DNA of 64,000 bases from Pseudofabraea citricarpa (GCA_029641185.1 JAPWGK010000016.1:372001-436000), one strand, 5' to 3'. Shown: positions 1 through 11,435, counted from the first letter of the stretch. Numbers and translations: made by a program. The notes: generated from the letters alone by a model not told the origin.

Positions 1-630
1 GGCAATAACATTCAGCTACGTTGCTGGGTACTGCGGCCGTCGAGCCTGTGCTGCATGCTGTTCGTGGAACTGCACATTTTGAATGGCAGGAGAATTTTTA
101 TATTTGGTCTTGGCATCGCTGACCAAAAATGGGAGTTAAGGTGGAGCACATCACAGCCAATGAGTACTTCTCAATTACTGAAATTCCTCTGAAGATAGAG
201 TAGCTTTATCATGAATTGGCTTCAATGCCTACCTAGTACCTATGCAGCGTATCTTCACCGTTCGTGGTCACAACTGAAGATTGAGTGTTACGATGGTTGC
301 CAACATTCACGAATACTCATTGATACCAAGGTAAGCAGCTAAGAAGTAAGCCATATTTTTGCAAGACTCTATAGCATAAGCCATTCCATAATTACACTAT
401 TAGTTAAAACCTTCAAAGTCAAATTTCTTTAGAGTCCTGACCCAGCTCTAAGACACGGATCTAAGAACCAAAATAACCACGAACACCAACTCCAAAATCC
501 TATAAGCACAAACTCCGACCCAGATATAACAATTCCCCTATACCACCCAGTGGCAATTGAAATTTGGTTGTTAACAAGCACTGTAATATTTAGAGTTCGG
601 TGGGCACAAATAAATTAAGGCATACTCTTG
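1..630. other. Intergenic, no gene seen
   Basis: I find no open reading frame with credible splice sites or protein similarity here. It lies downstream of the RNase H-like gene and may hold its 3' untranslated region. Confidence 0.4.
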
Positions 631-2241
631 TTATGGCAAAGCGTAATCTATTGCCAAAGCCTTCGTACAAGCCTCGCTTGGTTGTTCTCTGGCATTCATC
701 GCACGTAGCATCTCCTCCTCTGCAGTAGAGGGACCACGTGGTGTCCATCTTGGTGCTGTTTTATCGTACTTCTCTCCCATAATATAGGCAATGCTCCCTG
801 GCGCTGGACATAGAAGAATCTGCAGTCGACACTCGAGCCAAAACATTTTAATGCTAAGTTCTGGATGGCCCTGGCCTACTTCCGGCCACTGTGGGCCGAA
901 GAGTATCGCAAAGTTAGCCGGTCGGTCTTCTCCTACAACAACTAAGCGGCGGATTACAGTAATTGCATCCATAACAGAGTAGTCGTCAGGCCGCCTTGTT
1001 GGTATCTGGATGGCCAGTTCGGAGCATAGTTGTCGAGCTGCAGGCGAGTGACGTGCTTTGGAGACCCAGAACTGAAAGCACGGCATTGCAAGGTTCAGCG
1101 GCTGGATGTTTTGATGCATAGTTGAATATCCTCCAAGCGTTGAGGGTAGATTCACACCCGAGTCACAATACTGAGCAGTGCTAATGATGTTGTTATGCGT
1201 ACTTGAAAGTAAGAAGTTGTTGCTGACGTTTGTCCCTTGTGGGCTTGTGATCATACTTGGACCGGGCGAGGTGTTTTGATTAAGGGTCGCAGTTCCTTGC
1301 AGTTGAAGTGACTTGCATTGGGAACACGAGACAGGTTGACAGGATATTGCTTCCTTGGCCAACATGTCTGCTTCAGAGTTTTGTTCTTTGTTAACCAGCC
1401 AGATTTGGACGTCCACATTATCCCAGGACTGCATTCCATCAAGATCGTTGTGAATCCACTGAAATGCGGCAGCATTCTTGATCTTCTTGCCTTTGTTATC
1501 CTTCCAGCCATTCTCGCTCCATCTTGTGATATTTTCTGAAAAACCTTTAGCAATATATGATGATCGTGTTATGATAATTGCCCTTGATACTCCAAGTCTG
1601 CTTCTCAACCATCGGAGAGAGTTGATGGTTTGTCCGAAAGCATATAACTCAGCTGCATGATATGTTTGAGCCAATTCTCCCCACCTGAAATATTGTCAGT
1701 TTTGGTCCTCTGATGTGTAGATGGCGGTGCGGAGAGGCATGACGCTGGTCTAGGCTTCGTGGCACATGATCTAATACATCCATAATTCCAATGAAGTTAT
1801 CGGTATGTCGAATCCATGATTGTACGATCATTTTCAAAATTCCAAAACAGAAGTATGATAGAAGAACAGCCTGTGCACCTACCTTGCTACCTGCGGGATT
1901 GATTGCGACGTGTTGTACTTCGACTCCGGCCCGAAATACATAGAAAAGGTGACTTTGGAGTTTCCGTGCATATCTTTACCACAATCTCGGCCGATGGCGA
2001 CGACGATAGACGCCTCGTCCACTGTAAAGCCTGAGAATTGTTCGCTTGAATGGTAGAACTTCAGTTTTGTGACTTGAGTCATGGGATTGAAGGTAGTGAT
2101 CTCGGAGGGATCGTGAATCGCAGTTCGACCGCTTTCGGCGAGGTTGAGGTTATCGGAAGCATTAAAAAGACGAGATGTTAGGTCCCTCGCGGGGGAGGCC
2201 ATGCTTAATCCAAAGGTGCCTCTTGTCTTGGGTGGCATCAT
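631..2241 (-). CDS. Degenerate RNase H-like protein (two exons)
   Basis: The exons are 1883-2241 and 631-1684 (470 residues), joined over a 198-bp GT-AG intron. The first exon ends in a strand like the RNase HI start (IVVAIGRDCGKDMHG, then MYFGPESKYN). The second opens with AELYAFGQTINSLRWL and holds IIITRSSYIAKG, the W-ENGWKDNKGKKIKN helix region and NSEADMLAKEA, which together trace a type 1 RNase H fold over about residues 70-230. Of the family's catalytic carboxylates, the Glu (AELYAF) and the last Asp (SEAD) remain. The first Asp aligns with Gly (AIGRDC) and the Asp of the usual TDS motif is Arg (TRSS), so RNA cleavage is unlikely. The C-terminal ~240 residues match nothing I know. The start is one of two adjacent ATGs. 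It may be a domesticated or decayed RNase H domain. Confidence 0.6.
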
Positions 2242-3700
2242 CTTTGATATCTACAGTATTAGTGTTTTGGGTGCCACGGTGGACTGACCCCGGTTGCCGC
2301 TCCGGACGAGGCGTCTTGGGAGAGGATCTGTGCGATGTCGTGCGAGATGCTAAAGTAGTTTTCTAGTGGCACACGCGGATAAAATATATTCCACCTGACA
2401 TCAAAATCTTCCCAGCCGACGACAACGATCTGTAGTCTTACATCTTAATGCGTGTTACCGTACTTCATCATACTAACCTTTGCTGCGTTGGGTGTATGTT
2501 ACGGCCCTGGTATGAACCCACTTAGGGATTATGTTCTGTGTGACCTCCTCCCGAGCTTGTTTACTATTCCTTCTACTTATTTTTTGCTATCAAGACCTTG
2601 TCATTCCTGCTATATATGCTACTTCTTCGTCTCAATTTTGTTATTGACACTTTATTGTTTCCACTACGTCTACTGTTTCTTTTATTTCTTCTTGCTGTTG
2701 AATGGTTGCCATTTCCATAATATAATGTGGCGCTTAATTGCAGTCATTTATGATACCACCCAAGTCTGTGTCTATACAAGCGTATCTCATAGACTTATGC
2801 CATAATCTTGTTCCTAGTAGCAAGCCTCAAATCACATTTCTAGAGGGAAAGTCATGTCTTGCTGCCAGGAACTGGATGTGATGTCCTTGGTATGATTAGA
2901 GTTGCGAATGCGACATGTAGTAGAAAAGTTGTGGCTGCTCTACTGAATGTACATTCCGACTGAGATGATCTGGCTTAGGGCATTCAAGTTTTATTAAGTG
3001 GTTGTTTGGATGATGAGATCATACTGAGCAGCTGGACTGTCATTCTATTGTAGAGACAACCTCCCTTCAATTAATCGAGTACTCGCAATGTCCATCAGAT
3101 AAACACCCTGTGGGTAAGATCCCACTGGGGCTGTGGGCTGAATTTCTACCCTGCTGTCTGGAGTAACTGGCTCCGTCCGTTCCGCTTCACGTGCCCAAGC
3201 TACGACAACGCGTAGGGCTTATATGCTGTGTTAACGCGATTGCTTTCAACAAACACCTACGCACTGGTGTAGCGGTAAGAGCTACGAGTTAAGCGTCCGA
3301 CAACCCTATCAGATCTGCCTACCTCCCCGGTAGTTGCAGGAGCATGACCGATGGTCTGTGAGCCTAGAATCTGATAGCAACTTGTTCCAGAGCAATCATG
3401 GGTTTGAATACACACGTTTAAAACTCCTAGCAGGCCTAGAGTTTATAAGGGCGGTCAGTTCTACCACTGACTGCCTGGACTTTTTGGATTTTTATCCCCC
3501 TATCTTTTTTTTCGGTTAAGCGAATTCGACTTTACAGAGCTATTTGCAGCGCATTCACCACCGCACAGAACTGTTCATCCGTTGGGAATACGCTTTTAAG
3601 GAATTATCACTCGTCCATCAAATTTTGTTTTATAACAATTCTGTTGATTCATTTCATCATACAATGTATAACTCTGGTTTCTAACCTGCTAATGAATGAT
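2242..3700. other. Intergenic stretch with possible short repeat
   Basis: An open frame at 2452-2805 (plus) is T-rich and codes for Phe/Tyr/Cys/Leu runs; I judge it chance. The only structured part is 3255-3512, listed separately. Confidence 0.4.
3255..3512 (+). repeat. Possible tRNA-derived SINE-like element
   Basis: A Pol III A-box-like string (TGGTGTAGCGG, 3265-3275) and a B-box-like string (GGTTTGAATAC, 3401-3411) lie 126 bp apart and are followed by a run of eight T at 3505-3512. Between and after them are two inverted repeats: 3306-3314 with 3369-3377 (9 bp, perfect) and 3450-3459 with 3466-3475 (10 bp, one G-T pair). The boxes are too far apart for a tRNA gene. One copy cannot prove a repeat; call tentative. 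Confidence 0.25.
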
Positions 3701-4755
3701 TTACGACTTATCATCGGCAGCAAACTTGTCTTGCCAGAATCCTCTAAAGTGCTTCTTCAAGCCAATCTCCTTGATCTCCTCAACTTCCTTTGGCGTAAGC
3801 TTAAACTGGGCCACCTTCTGATAGGCTTTCAATCGATCCTCCTTCGCACTTGTGGTTAACGCTACGACACCCTGGTCAATCGCCCATCTCAATGCAATCT
3901 CACCAGGAGTGACTCCATACTTCCTAGCTAGATCCTCGTATACCGGATCCAAAGGACCATCGGTCTTGATGACAGCGGTAAGAGGGCCATATGCAGAAGC
4001 GGCAATCTTCTTTTCCCTCATGAAATCAAGAAGGTTACCGTGTTGGAGGTAAGGATGGAACTCGATTTGGTTGATAGCAGGCACAACCTTGGCCGTCTCA
4101 AGGATGATCTCAAGATCCTTCTGTAGGAAATTAGATACACCGATTGTCTTTGCACGGCCGGATGCTTGAATGGCTTCCAAGTCGGCCCATTTCTTCTGTA
4201 GTTCTGCAGGACTGTTCGCAAAGTAAGGCGCGTGGATCAAGTATTGGTCAACATAATCGAGCTGGAGCTTTTTGAGGGATAGCGCAAATGCTTCTTCGGT
4301 GTCTTTGGCTTGTGTTCCGGAGATTTTGGTCGTTACATAGAGCTTCTCGCGTGGTACTCCGGACTGCTTGATAGCTTCACCGAGCTCAGACTCGTTTCCA
4401 TAGACTATAAATAAAACATTAGCTTGTATCAAACTCTGCGTAGAGGGAGCTCACCTTCTGCGCCATCGAGATGATAATAACCAGCCTTGATGGCCATAAC
4501 AACCGTCTTGATCAGTTCTGGATCGACAGGCGCATTGCCATCCGACTTGTATCTCGCAGTTCCAAGGCCGTATCCCAACTTTGAAGATCAGCCACAATCT
4601 CGGGAAACAAGAAGCAATCCATTCCTTACCATTGGGATTTCGTTCCCATCGTTGAGAGTTAGATTCTGTAGTTGAGACATCTGTTTAGGATCAAGAATTT
4701 TCAGGTTTCCGTCTACACCAAAAGTCGGGGCGTAAGAGGCTGTGGTCGAGTTCAT
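3701..4755 (-). CDS. Aldo-keto reductase (three exons)
   Basis: The exons are 4630-4755, 4455-4578 and 3701-4404 (317 residues), with introns of 51 and 50 bp. It is an NADPH-dependent oxidoreductase of the aldo-keto reductase superfamily with a (beta/alpha)8 barrel. The family tetrad is complete: Asp80 and Tyr85 (HLDGAEVYGNE), Lys110 (VTTK) and His141 (YLIHAP). Further barrel marks are [21 protein letters not shown] and SAYGPL. The substrate cannot be told. The start is uncertain. An in-frame ATG lies further up at 5010 and one further down at 4680; the 5010 version would add an Arg-rich stretch with RRAFSTAP, which looks like part of a mitochondrial presequence but not at its N-terminus. Cytosolic location is the simpler reading. 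Confidence 0.85.
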
Positions 4756-5662
4756 AGTATGCGGGGTTGGAATTCGAAAGAGCCGGTTGGGAGCAGTGGA
4801 GAATGCTCTGCGAGGAATGAATTTTGTGGAAGATGCTCGAGGGGTAAGATCCACAGACGTCCTCGATATGATAAAGGGTCTAGGTCGAACTGTATTGTAC
4901 TGTAAGAGGTGTTTGTTAAGCAGATATGAATCACGTCTTCCCAGCTCGCATTGGAGATGGAGATCCGAGAACCCCCACCTGCCCACTTTCGTCATTGCTG
5001 TTCCGTTCATGCTCCGGGCGAATTACTGTTCCAAAAAAAGTGTGTTATCTTGCAACTTTGCAGCCATGGTTTCAGACATTTTGCACATGTCTCGTCAACT
5101 ACAGCAAAGAAGGTGCTTGATTACTCGGGGAAGGTGCTCCTACGGTTTAGAAATGAAATCATAACTCGACATCCTCGCCGTCATCCTCGGATCCGTTCCG
5201 TTACAGTACGGTTCGCTAGGGACACCTCTTGTATTTACAACGGAACCACTTTCCTCCGCAATAGGACACTTGAGTGGTGTAAGTGGTACTTGGTACAGGA
5301 ATCTCCTATGTAAATGCAATACAAGTGGCATTTAATTGATAGCCTCGCAGAGGACCGGGGGTTTGGGGGCTGCCCCCCATAAAACAACTTTATGTGATTA
5401 CCATCTGATACAATTCTTCAAGAACCAGGTACGCTATCTCTTTTGGTGAGGCATGATCCCTCAAGTGAGCACTTAGTAGGTGATGGGCTATACTAGTGAC
5501 CAACGGCGGGCATAAGCTCTGGGACCACAAGGTATTGGTATTTTGCTTAGATATATCACTATTTAGTTTGTTTTCAGTCTTTTTGACCTTCTCACACGGA
5601 GTGTCTTTTTCTTCCTCTCTCTCACTCTCATCAACCTCGACTTGCAAAGGCACGCTTCAACC
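4756..5662. other. Intergenic between divergent genes
   Basis: It probably holds the promoters of the aldo-keto reductase (minus) and the small membrane protein (plus). A G/C hairpin with arms GGGGGC and GCCCCC lies near 5365-5378. No gene is supported, although the part up to 5010 is open in the reductase frame. Confidence 0.4.
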
Positions 5663-6058
5663 ATGGCCGTTAAAAAGGACTTGCCAAACGATTCCCTTCC
5701 TTTTCACAACAAACATCTTCAAAGTTCTTCAGGCGACACGAATATCGACAATCCAAATCCGATTCTTGACCAGCCATCATTTCCTCCCTACCAGGATGAT
5801 CAACCAACTATACCACCCCCAGAGTGCCCTTCTTCTCATCTTACCCCCCAGCGAGAGTTGATTGCAGCCCCCCCTAAGAAAGAAAACATCTGGCAAATTT
5901 CGTTCGCTGAATGTGTTGCACTTTTGGCTATTTGCTTCATGCTTGTGATCTTCCTAGGAGTAACGTGTTTAGTGTTGGCAGTTTTCGCACTCTCGATTCA
6001 AGTATTTCTCTCCCGGCCCTTCCCCGTCTCTCCCCTGTCCCCTATTGAAACTTGCTAA
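5663..6058 (+). CDS. Putative small membrane protein
   Basis: This frame codes for 131 residues. The start has a good context (AACCATGGCC). Residues ~1-75 are polar, Pro/Asn/Asp-rich and probably disordered. Around residues 80-115 is a long hydrophobic stretch (SFAECVALLAICFMLVIFLG, then VTCLVLAVFALSIQVFL), long enough for one helix or a tight hairpin, and a short Pro/Ser tail follows. I do not recognise a family. There is no sign of an intron, and the frame stands alone on its strand. It could be a lineage-specific tail-anchored protein or a chance frame; the hydrophobic segment and start context favour a real gene only mildly. Confidence 0.4.
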   Translation: MAVKKDLPNDSLPFHNKHLQSSSGDTNIDNPNPILDQPSFPPYQDDQPTIPPPECPSSHLTPQRELIAAPPKKENIWQISFAECVALLAICFMLVIFLGVTCLVLAVFALSIQVFLSRPFPVSPLSPIETC

Positions 6059-6516
6059 ATTATTTGCAGAAACTGTGGAACTGAAATTTTTGACTTCGGA
6101 TTTCCGTGGTAGACTATCCTGTAGCCATGTTTTATACGGTGTTGGCTTGGGGCGTTCTACGGTTTTACAAATATATCGGGAGTAGGAAGGCTTGGACAGG
6201 TTGTCTAAATTGGTTATCTGAGTGGTTAAAGAGAAGAAGCTTCTGTTACAGAGGATAGTGGGTTAAATACAAGAGGTGTTACTACTGTGCCTCCCCTTGC
6301 GTTATACGTACCCTCCACCACTCTGGGCCCGCGAACATGACTAAGCCGAAGCATTATCAATTCGCCCCACCAGGCCGAGGTCGAGACAACATTTCCTTGA
6401 GAGTGTCGTCACATTTCCACAAGTCAATCACAGCATCGCATTGCCATTTTCTTGCTACTCATGTACAATAGAAATCTCAATTGATATTTGGTTTCCTCAC
6501 CTTGAAGAATCTGTAC
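6059..6516. other. Intergenic, promoter side of SelO
   Basis: No gene seen. A decayed tRNA-like string with A-box-like TATCTGAGTGG (6215-6225) and B-box-like GGGTTAAATAC (6260-6270) is present but does not fold as a tRNA. Confidence 0.4.
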
Positions 6517-8436
6517 ATGCTTTCCAGACTTTTCTCTCGTCCATTCATACCCCGCATGCGTCTTGCTCAAATGGCAGCTCATCTGAATGGCAGTGCTGCA
6601 CCGTCTGCAGGTACTTCTCTCGCAAACCTTCCGAAGTCATGGACTTTTACAGCCTCTCTCCCACCGGACTCTCAATTTCCCACACCTGCAGTATCACACA
6701 AAACTCCTCGCGATGAAATAGAACCGAGACAGGTCAAGGGAGCTCTCTTCACCTGGGTGCGCCCAGAAGAGGCTAAAGAACCTGAACTATTATCTGTCAG
6801 CCCTACTGCGATGCGGGATTTGGGAATAATGGAAGGCGAAGAGAAATCAGAGGAATTCAGAGAGACCGTTGCTGGCAATAGGTTACTGGGCTGGGATGCA
6901 GAGAAAGAGGAGGGCGGATACCCGTGGGCGCAATGCTATGGCGGGTGGCAGTTTGGGTCCTGGGCAGGACAGTTGGGTGACGGTCGAGCAATATCACTAT
7001 TCGAAACGACAAATCCAGCTACTAAGAAACGATACGAATTACAACTGAAAGGTGCTGGAATTACGCCATACTCGAGATTCGCAGATGGCAAAGCAGTGCT
7101 GAGGTCCAGCATAAGGGAGTTTGTTGTATCAGAGGCGTTAAATGCTCTACGGATACCAACCACTCGTGCTCTATCATTAACGTTACTTCCACACTCCAAG
7201 GTCCGGCGAGAGATGACGGAGCCGGGTGCCATTGTGGCTCGCTTTGCCGAATCATGGCTTCGAATAGGTACTTTTGATATTTTGAGAGCACGGGGAGACA
7301 GAGATTTGATCAGACAACTAAGTGGCTATATTGCTGAGAATGTTTTTGATGGGTGGACCGCTTTACCTTCCCGTAACTCGTCCGATGATGGAAAGACGGA
7401 TGGAGAAATTACGACTGGAATAGCACCAGAGACAATCGAAGGACCTTCCGGGCTTGAGGAGAATCGCTTTACACGACTATATCGTGAGATTGTGCGCAGG
7501 AACGCCAAAACGGTTGCAGCTTGGCAAGCTTATGCCTTCACCAATGGTGTATTAAACACAGATAATACTTCTATCATGGGACTCTCCTTAGACTTTGGGC
7601 CCTTTGCATTCTTGGATAACTTCGATCCACATTACACACCTAATCATGACGACCATATGCTCCGATACTCCTACCGTCAACAGCCAACAATCATCTGGTG
7701 GAACCTCGTACGACTTGGCGAATCACTAGGGGAACTGATCGGAGCAGGCCCCAACGTCGACGACGCTGAATTTGTCGAGAAAGGAGTACGGCAGGAGAAC
7801 GCAGACGAACTGGTCTCACGAGCAGAGGGACTCATCACACGAGTAGGCGAAGAATATAAAGCTGTCTTCCTAACAGAATACAAACGGCTGATGACACTGC
7901 GACTGGGATTAAAAGTCTTCAAGCCCGAAGACTTCGAAAGCCTCTTCAGCGAACTCCTCGATTCCCTGGAGGCGCTCGAACTAGATTTTAACCAATTCTT
8001 CCGCAAGCTCTCCAACGTCAAGATTCAAGATCTGGACACAGAGGAGCAGCGCAAACAAGTCGCCGGTGTCTTTTTCCACCATGAAGGTGTGACCGGTCTC
8101 TCCAACACCGAGGAATCCGCCCGCAAGCGTCTCTCGACCTGGCTCGAGAGTTGGCGTAACCGGGTCTATGAAGACTGGGGTCCTGATGGCCAGGATCCGG
8201 AGCGTCAAGCGGCTATGAGAAAGGTGAATCCCAAGTTCATACCCAAGAGCTGGGTCCTAGACGAATTGATCAAGAGGATCGAAAAAGATGGCGAAAGGGA
8301 GGTGTTGGATCGTGTCATGAATATGGCACTTCATCCTTTTGAGGAGAGCTGGGGTGGTGATGCTGCTGAGGAAGAGAGGTTCTGTGGTGATGTACCTCGC
8401 CATGATAGAGCCATGCAGTGTTCTTGTAGTTCTTAG
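6517..8436 (+). CDS. Selenoprotein O family protein AMPylase (Cys form)
   Basis: This single exon codes for 639 residues. SelO/YdiU proteins are pseudokinase-fold enzymes that move AMP from ATP to Ser/Thr/Tyr of target proteins, in fungi mostly in mitochondria (yeast Fmp40). Family marks are YGGWQFGSWAGQLGDGRAI, ELQLKGAGITPYSRFADG with the following VLRSSIREF, and NGVLNTDNTSIMGLSLDFGP with its Asn/Asp catalytic and metal ligands. The extreme C-terminus is CSCSS: Cys stands where vertebrate SelO carries selenocysteine. The chosen ATG starts MLSRLFSRPFIPRMRLAQ, a basic amphipathic stretch without acids, as in a mitochondrial presequence. The frame is open further upstream but without an ATG. 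The length fits the family. Confidence 0.93.
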   Translation: MLSRLFSRPFIPRMRLAQMAAHLNGSAAPSAGTSLANLPKSWTFTASLPPDSQFPTPAVSHKTPRDEIEPRQVKGALFTWVRPEEAKEPELLSVSPTAMRDLGIMEGEEKSEEFRETVAGNRLLGWDAEKEEGGYPWAQCYGGWQFGSWAGQLGDGRAISLFETTNPATKKRYELQLKGAGITPYSRFADGKAVLRSSIREFVVSEALNALRIPTTRALSLTLLPHSKVRREMTEPGAIVARFAESWLRIGTFDILRARGDRDLIRQLSGYIAENVFDGWTALPSRNSSDDGKTDGEITTGIAPETIEGPSGLEENRFTRLYREIVRRNAKTVAAWQAYAFTNGVLNTDNTSIMGLSLDFGPFAFLDNFDPHYTPNHDDHMLRYSYRQQPTIIWWNLVRLGESLGELIGAGPNVDDAEFVEKGVRQENADELVSRAEGLITRVGEEYKAVFLTEYKRLMTLRLGLKVFKPEDFESLFSELLDSLEALELDFNQFFRKLSNVKIQDLDTEEQRKQVAGVFFHHEGVTGLSNTEESARKRLSTWLESWRNRVYEDWGPDGQDPERQAAMRKVNPKFIPKSWVLDELIKRIEKDGEREVLDRVMNMALHPFEESWGGDAAEEERFCGDVPRHDRAMQCSCSS

Positions 8437-9147
8437 GCAGGTAGATGCTTACAAAAAATCTAATACCCGTCTTGAAACATATCCTGGAGGAAATTTGAGT
8501 GCAGTGGATATAGTCATGCTAATAAAGTGCTCGCCAATATCATCACATGGTCAGGTTGGTCTACTTAGTCTTTAAGATACGGAGGTAAAGTAGATCAACA
8601 GTCATGATCAAAAGTCAAGACGATGGCTTGATAGTGATTCATTTTTGCTGCTGCAGACTGCTGTGTCTAGTCCATACATCCAGATCAAGCCCCATTCTCA
8701 TTCAATCGACACAATCCGCCAGGTATAGCCAGCCAGCCTTTATCATGGAAGACCACTTGCCAGTGATCCTTCCATCCGTTCAAATATCCATATCCCATGT
8801 TAGTAGCAACTCGCGAAACCAGTACAGCCCAACTCCATTTCTGTGAACAAAAACAGGCATGCAGTTTTTATGAATGCCACCATGGTATTTCGTCAAAAGA
8901 AAAGAGTTTTTGTCGCATATCCTTGCCGATCCAGCCATCATTATGGTGAATAATCAATCGTGCCGTCTCAAGTCGTGATTTTGATGTTACAAGTGCAAAA
9001 GAAAGAAAATACACACGCAGAAGACTTTGCACAAAAGCCCAGAACTCCAGCTATAAATGTCCACAAACAGTGGGCTGCATGTTTATGCCAAGTCGCGAGT
9101 CAAAAGACCTCATCCAGTAAATCCAGGTAGAGCTTCGAGTTGATGAA
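8437..9147. other. Intergenic between convergent genes
   Basis: This holds the 3' sides of the SelO gene and Scd6. No credible gene is seen; open frames here are short and unlike any protein I know. Confidence 0.5.
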
Positions 9148-11139
9148 TCATAGTTCAACCGCATGCGAATCTCCTCGCCCGCCACGGTAACCGCCACGCC
9201 CACGATATCCAGGCTGCCCATTACCACCATAACCACGTCCTCTGCCGCCTCTACCACGGCCTCGTCCTCGGTAACCACCTCGGTAACCATTATCGACGCT
9301 TCCTTGGCCGAAGGTCTCCAAGTTCTTTTTCTGCTCTTCACCTCTCCATTCACGACCACCTGGGCGACCACCTGAGGCTTCAGCACGATCCTTGCTCTCA
9401 CTTGAAATATTATCAAAGAAAGAAGTGGACTTGTTGTAACCGCCAGCGGGAACTTCTGGCTTCTCCTCAACGGCATCAGGAATAGGTGGTGCTTCACCGA
9501 CTGGCGACCCAGCAATTGCCTCTTTGACGAGGTCTTGTTTGTTGAACTTCGCATTGGAAGATTCGAAATCGAAGTCCGTTGCAGGAACATCTACTTTTCG
9601 TGTTTCTGTACCTCTTGCTGCGCCACGTCCACGACCTCTTTGTCCTGCATTGAATCCACCTGCACCGGGTTGACGAGGAGCGCGGATGGTTTGGTCATTA
9701 ACTCTCATATCATTGACCTTTTTAGCGAGGTGGTCAACAGCACTACCATTTGCATTGGGGAGTTTGGCCATAGCAGCAGCCACGGCGGCAGTTGCAGCCT
9801 GGGTCGCATCTTTCAAAGTCGGCGCTGAGCCACTCTGTTGTGTAACATTGCCTGGCTTGGCTTCAAGCGGGGCTTTATGAGCAGCAGGGGCTTGTAATGG
9901 TAAAGCAGGTTGTACGCGTCCATTTTTGGGACCAGTTGGTGCTGCACGAGTTGAAGCAGTGGTTGCTTCGCTCTGAGGGGTAGAAGCTTGTGCAACAGCA
10001 GCTGCAATTTCACCGGATGATGGCTTCGACTCGATTGGCGGCGTGGGGGCCTTCTGTGCTGAGGTAGTAGCAACTTCTGCAGCAGACTTTGCTAAGTTCT
10101 TAGAGTCAACTGGTTTATCGACAGGTCCTCCAGGAGTTTGCTGCTTGTTGGCGCCAGGACCAATTGGAGAGGGTTTAGGACCTTGACCAGGCATAAACTG
10201 TTGGTTTGGAGGAGGATATCCATAGGGAGGAAATGGCCCAGGTGCTTGGGGGAAACCTTGGCCTGGTGGTGGGTACCAGCCTGGGGGTGCACCATATGGC
10301 GGCATGCCAGGGAAACCAGGGCCAGGAGGACCACCACGTCCCCAACCTTGAGGTGGAGGGTAAAATGGTGGCGGCGGCGGGTACTGCCCGAATGGTGGGA
10401 CACCCGGTGGAGGACCTTGTTGCTGGCCTGGAGGTGGCCCTTGGTGTTGTTGGTTCTGATTCTGACGGGGAGCACCTTGTTGCTGTGGCGGCGCAGGCCG
10501 AGAAGAAGTCTATTCATAGGCATTGTTAGCATATGCATTATCATTTATTTCCATAAAACGAGGTATATATGTTTGTAGATCAGAAGGAAGGCAACGGAAA
10601 TCTCCACATGGGTTTTGCGCTCTCGGAGAATTGTTTGGTTAACATCCGGAATTTTTCGTCATATAATAACAGGAGACACAGCCATAAGAGGCCATGCTCA
10701 GTAGAGCTGGTAAGAATTGGCGCACACTTACGTCAACTATTGCAGGATCATTCAATGGCTTGCTTTCTTTCACTGGGGCCGGGGCCTCCTCGATTCTCAA
10801 GTCCTTCACATCGCTGCCGCGAAAGACGATATAGTCATAGACGCTATCAGAAGGGGGAACCTCTTCATCCGGCTGCCCGGCGCTGGCTTTGCGACCCTCT
10901 GTACCAAAGGAAGAGACGTTCTCGAGAGCGACGGTGGACTTTTCGGAGTTGATCTCATGAAGCGTGCCGACATATCTGCCATTCATCAGCACAACCCCTG
11001 GGTTAGGGCGATGCGAAGACCATACCGAATGTCTGCCTTAGAGACCAGCGATATCCGTGAACTTTGAAGGGAACACGTTAGTTGTTGTTCAGCTCGCACA
11101 AAAGCGCTCAGCTCAAACTCACCCGATGAATTCGGACAT
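9148..11139 (-). CDS. SCD6: Scd6/Lsm14 mRNA-decapping and translation repressor
   Basis: The exons are 11123-11139, 11026-11061, 10732-10975 and 9148-10509 (552 residues). Scd6 (Sum2, RAP55/LSM14) binds eIF4G and decapping factors in P-bodies and stress granules. The N-terminal LSm14 domain runs over ~residues 1-85 (MSEFIGSRISLVSKADIRY ... NVSSFGTEGRK ... YDYIVFRGSDVKDLRI). A long Pro/Gln/Ala-rich disordered linker follows. Near the C-terminus come an FDF box (ATDFDFESSNAKFNKQDL), an FFD box (YNKSTSFFDNISSE), a TFG box (EWRGEEQKKNLETFGQGS) and an RGG-rich tail (RGRGRGGRGRGYGG). This is the full family order. The first two exons are very short (17 and 36 nt). The gene is head-to-head with the Pex39-like gene across about 300 bp. 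Confidence 0.93.
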
Positions 11140-11435
11140 TGTTGTGTGGACTGCGATTAGCTCGCAGCAAGCTTAAAGGAATTGAATAAAACAGAAAGAG
11201 AGGAAGAGGATTGGGAGTAGATGTAGAAGAGAAGGGGTGGGGAAAGGGAGGCGCGCGTTGTTTATGTGTTAAGAGAGAGGTTGGTTGTTGGTTTGTGAAT
11301 ATTCGAAGCTTTGCGCGCAAAGCTGAGCTAGGCAAGCTAGCGAGAATCCGTGCCTCAGGTGACAACACGCAGCCTTACGAGATCCATCAGCCGCGGCTCG
11401 ATTAACTCTCTATCTGCCCCACGGCCTTTGTGTTC
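11140..11435. promoter_or_regulatory. Shared promoter region of Scd6 and Pex39-like genes
   Basis: Two divergent genes start on either side of this 296-bp stretch, so both promoters must lie here or inside the first exons and introns. I see no motif that I would name. Confidence 0.4.

Noticed and set aside
2452..2805. 117-codon plus-strand frame with hydrophobic runs
   Set aside because: T-rich low-complexity DNA gives Phe/Tyr/Leu/Cys runs; poor start context and no family likeness.
6201..6280. tRNA-like string with A-box- and B-box-like motifs
   Set aside because: Acceptor and T stems do not pair, and the B-box is off consensus; at most a decayed tRNA relic.
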